A stretch of 64,000 bases of DNA from Proteobacteria bacterium 005FR1 (lineage in GTDB: Bacteria > Pseudomonadota > Gammaproteobacteria > Pseudomonadales > Cellvibrionaceae). The position numbers were made by a program, and so were the translations under genes. Below, one piece after another: positions 62,067 through 64,000 of this stretch. Within the stretch, counting starts at the first letter, position 1. Every line of letters starts with the position of its first letter. The stretch covers positions 186,001 to 250,000 of the forward strand of contig WACF01000001.1 in assembly GCA_026192395.1 (NCBI GenBank). Reading direction: 5' to 3'. The notes under the pieces were generated by a model. It had not been told where the DNA came from and did no database searches. It was given only the letters and a program-made list of their open reading frames with translations.

Positions 62067-62072
62067 TATAAT
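62067..62072 (+). promoter_or_regulatory. -10 box of tRNA-Thr
   Basis: Perfect TATAAT, followed by a GC-rich TTGCGACCC discriminator typical of stringently controlled stable RNA; tRNA begins 11 bp later. The -35 is poor. Confidence 0.7.
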
Positions 62073-62083
62073 TGCGACCCTCA

Positions 62084-62159
62084 GCCGGCATAGCTCAGTT
62101 GGTAGAGCAGCGCATTCGTAATGCGAAGGTCGTAGGTTCGACTCCTATTGCCGGCACCA
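62084..62159 (+). tRNA. tRNA-Thr (anticodon CGT)
   Basis: 76 nt with an encoded CCA. Acceptor GCCGGCA pairs with TGCCGGC; anticodon loop TTCGTAA gives CGT; T arm AGGTTCGACTCCT. The gene sits between core pgsA and an accessory-looking lipase pair, so its 3' end is a natural place for island insertion. Confidence 0.97.
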
Positions 62160-62167
62160 CTTCACAG

Positions 62168-62194
62168 AAAATGGCCAGCTTCGACTGGCCATTT
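62168..62194 (+). terminator. Terminator after tRNA-Thr
   Basis: AAATGGCCAG, loop CTTCGA, CTGGCCATTT. The T tract is short and followed by ATCTATCT, so moderate strength. Confidence 0.65.
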
Positions 62195-62404
62195 ATCTAT
62201 CTGGCATTTGGATTTGCTAACATCCTTCCCCGGCTGACCCGTTCGATGGTCGGCAACTACAATCAAAAGGATCGGTTTTTCGGGGCAAGCGGACTGCTCA
62301 ATCCTCCTTTCTGTACCGTGCAGAGCTGATGTTCTCCCCATGCCCTCGCAGTCTCAGGGCCTACGCCTCGTTTTACCATCCTCCGAACTACGTCAGGTGA
62401 TCTG

Positions 62405-62905
62405 ATGAAGTGGACCAGAGCACTATCTGTACTCACGACTATCGTCATTTCAGGGACAGTTTGCGGAGCGGTTGCGATGACTTTGAAGGATTTGGGGAAG
62501 GTATGCCTGTTTTCGGGTATGTCCGGGACCATTGAGATGAACGGGAAGCCGCTCGCGAATGTCCGGCTTGTCCGGAAGGCTGAATCAAGCACCGATGAAA
62601 TCACAACCGACGAGAATGGTCATTTCGAATTTCCTCCGCTGTTTCGGCGGACGTTCGCGAAATACCTGCCGCAGGAATTCGTGGCGAGTCAGCAGATCAC
62701 GGCCTACCACGAGGGAAATGAATATGTGATTTGGAGTGGCGTCAAGCGAGAGCCGGAAGAGAACGCGGAATCACGAGGGAAGCCGCTCGTTGTTCGTTGC
62801 GAGCTCACATTGGAAGAAAAGAATCTGGTCATCGTCGATGGCTCGCCCATATTCAGCCGTTGTGCTTGGGACGTTGAGCCAGATCCACAAGAGGACATCT
62901 TTTAA
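62405..62905 (+). CDS. Secreted DUF6795-like protein
   Basis: 166 residues with a signal peptide (MKWTRALSVLTTIVISGTVC, cleavage near ~26). The mature part starts KVCLFSGMSGTIEMNGKPLANVRLVRK, a carboxypeptidase-regulatory-like beta-sandwich pattern (short forms FSGMSGTIEMNGKPLANV and TDENGHFEFPP), as in the DUF6795 family. Ends with an acidic tail. Family members often lie next to lipase-family genes; a periplasmic immunity or accessory role is a possibility, not shown. Spaced 11 bp from the lipase, with a shared operon likely. Confidence 0.72.
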   Translation: MKWTRALSVLTTIVISGTVCGAVAMTLKDLGKVCLFSGMSGTIEMNGKPLANVRLVRKAESSTDEITTDENGHFEFPPLFRRTFAKYLPQEFVASQQITAYHEGNEYVIWSGVKREPEENAESRGKPLVVRCELTLEEKNLVIVDGSPIFSRCAWDVEPDPQEDIF

Positions 62906-62916
62906 AGGACTTACTC

Positions 62917-64000
62917 ATGGCAGAGCTCAGACCTGTTCAGGCGGCCAGTCTTGCAAGTGATGTATACGCCCTGACGGCGGATTTGGCGATGGAAGATGCA
63001 CTGCAGTTGCTCAACCGCAAATACAACGATCAATTCACTTTCTCTGATAAGCAGTTGCTGAGGGGCAAGACAGGAGCCCCGTTCTTTATCCGCTGTCGTA
63101 CCGCTTTTGGTTTCACGCTGTTAGGTCAAAAGAAGCTCGGAGGGCATGGCTACATTCTCTTCCGTGGAACACAATATTTAGCTGATTGGATTACCAACGT
63201 CAGTGCAGCGGTATCTTCTACGTCCACGGGTATGCCAGTGCATTTTGGCTTTAACCAGACGTTTTGTAGTATGAAACCAGCTCTCGCGGAATTCATGGCG
63301 GAAGCGGCGAAAACTGGCGTCAGGGAACTACACTGCATTGGCCATAGCTTGGGGGGCGCCCTTGCTAATATTTGCGCCGATTGGGTTGCCGGAGCTTACA
63401 AAATGCGGCCGTACCTCTATACGTTCGGTAGCCCGCGAGTAGGTTTACAAGGATTCGCGGACAATTGCACCAAGGTAGTGGGGGCGCAAAGTATCTTTCG
63501 GGCCTACCATACGACCGACATTGTACCCTGCATGCCCATTTGGCCGTTTTTACACGCGCCCGTGTCAGGAGCAGACTATTATCTGCCTTCTCCGGGTGTT
63601 ATTCCGATGGTTGAGTACCACCGGATACAGCGATACAGGGATACCGTCCGCCGTTCCTCGTGGGAAGAACTGGCCGGCCTCAAACGAGAACAGAAAAATC
63701 GCGCGGGTATAGAAAACTGGCTAAAGCAATCCACCCCTGTGGGCCTGACGATCACCTCAATCGAGTGGCTGAGCGAAGCGCTTCTGTACGTCCTGGAGCG
63801 TTGTATGTCCAATGCAGCCAGGCTGATCTCAACAACTTTCAGCACCACCTTCACCCTCATGGACCAACTTGCCTTCATTCTCAGGAAGGGCATCGCCCTG
63901 TCCGAGAATGTTTCGTCCCTGATTCTGCTTTTGATCCGAAAAATCCTGCACATTCTCGGAATGACAAAAGCTCTGGAAGCGACCGATCTGACCCGCGAAT
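62917..64000 (+). CDS. Class 3 lipase-family protein; 3' end outside window
   Basis: Open from ATG 62917 (AAAGGAC upstream) to the window end: 361 codons. An alpha/beta hydrolase with nucleophile elbow CIGHSLGGALA (S144), the acid D201 in HTTDIVPC and H235 in MVEYHRIQR, and GYILFRGTQYLADWITN near 79-95, matching the lipase_3 group that also holds phospholipase effectors. No signal peptide, so if secreted it would need another route. The last ~60 visible residues contain two hydrophobic amphipathic stretches that may insert in membranes. GC content is visibly lower than in the core genes. Confidence 0.85.
   Translation, partial: MAELRPVQAASLASDVYALTADLAMEDALQLLNRKYNDQFTFSDKQLLRGKTGAPFFIRCRTAFGFTLLGQKKLGGHGYILFRGTQYLADWITNVSAAVSSTSTGMPVHFGFNQTFCSMKPALAEFMAEAAKTGVRELHCIGHSLGGALANICADWVAGAYKMRPYLYTFGSPRVGLQGFADNCTKVVGAQSIFRAYHTTDIVPCMPIWPFLHAPVSGADYYLPSPGVIPMVEYHRIQRYRDTVRRSSWEELAGLKREQKNRAGIENWLKQSTPVGLTITSIEWLSEALLYVLERCMSNAARLISTTFSTTFTLMDQLAFILRKGIALSENVSSLILLLIRKILHILGMTKALEATDLTRE

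Overview
The window is a gene-dense stretch of chromosome (GC roughly 55-60 %) from a free-living, Gram-negative gammaproteobacterium. Outer-membrane genes (lolCDE, lpxK, kdsB, mltD) show the Gram-negative envelope. The runs gloB-methyltransferase-rnhA-dnaQ, comEC-exbB-exbD-lpxK-kdsB-phosphatase-murB and uvrY(gacA)-uvrC-pgsA-tRNA resemble Pseudomonas-type gene order, and scpA/scpB are present, which enterics and vibrios replace with mukBEF. A non-enteric lineage in the broad Pseudomonadales/Cellvibrionales/Marinobacter neighbourhood fits best; this placement is inference from gene order only. No rRNA, CRISPR array, insertion sequence or prophage was seen.

Layout. 0-8 kb: 3' end of an asparagine synthetase, nfuA, then a mostly minus-strand run (MgtC-like protein, cold-shock protein, a TrmH-type methyltransferase with pdxJ, a periplasmic cyclophilin, an SH3 envelope protein, YciI, a VC0807-type membrane protein). 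7-11 kb: a YciO-type protein and the scpA-scpB-rluB operon. 11-15 kb: a CpxAR-like two-component pair and a tyrosine-type DAHP synthase. 15-22 kb: a minus-strand operon TPR protein-murI-AddB-like nuclease-AddA-like helicase/nuclease joined by 4-nt ATGA overlaps. 22-27 kb: rmuC, trmA, an orphan PAS histidine kinase and a tRNA-Val/tRNA-Asp unit with clear promoter and terminator. 27-35 kb is the least familiar part: a lipoprotein of the DUF6351 type, a lone PHA-system protein, a second orphan histidine kinase, a textbook sigma-54 promoter in front of a 28-residue acidic microprotein, a large coiled-coil protein with a Cys/His tail, and a two-cNMP-domain/rhodanese fusion. 35-62 kb returns to housekeeping: nadK-rhomboid, pepN, mltD, gloB, rnhA, dnaQ, lolCDE, comEC, exbBD, lpxK, kdsB, murB, an AlkB-like enzyme, uvrY-uvrC-pgsA and tRNA-Thr. 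After tRNA-Thr, base composition drops and a DUF6795-like secreted protein precedes a class 3 lipase that runs off the window.

Across the window, gaps between genes carry two short-repeat families: a degenerate 7-bp tandem repeat (consensus GGNGACT, or AGTCNCC on the other strand) at gene ends and promoters, often folded as inverted repeats; and pairs of about 27-bp palindromic ATTCCGGC...GCCGGAAT elements. Together with the sigma-54 microprotein transcript, a terminator-defined candidate sRNA next to comEC and the tRNA-flanked lipase pair, these are the most interesting non-routine signals.
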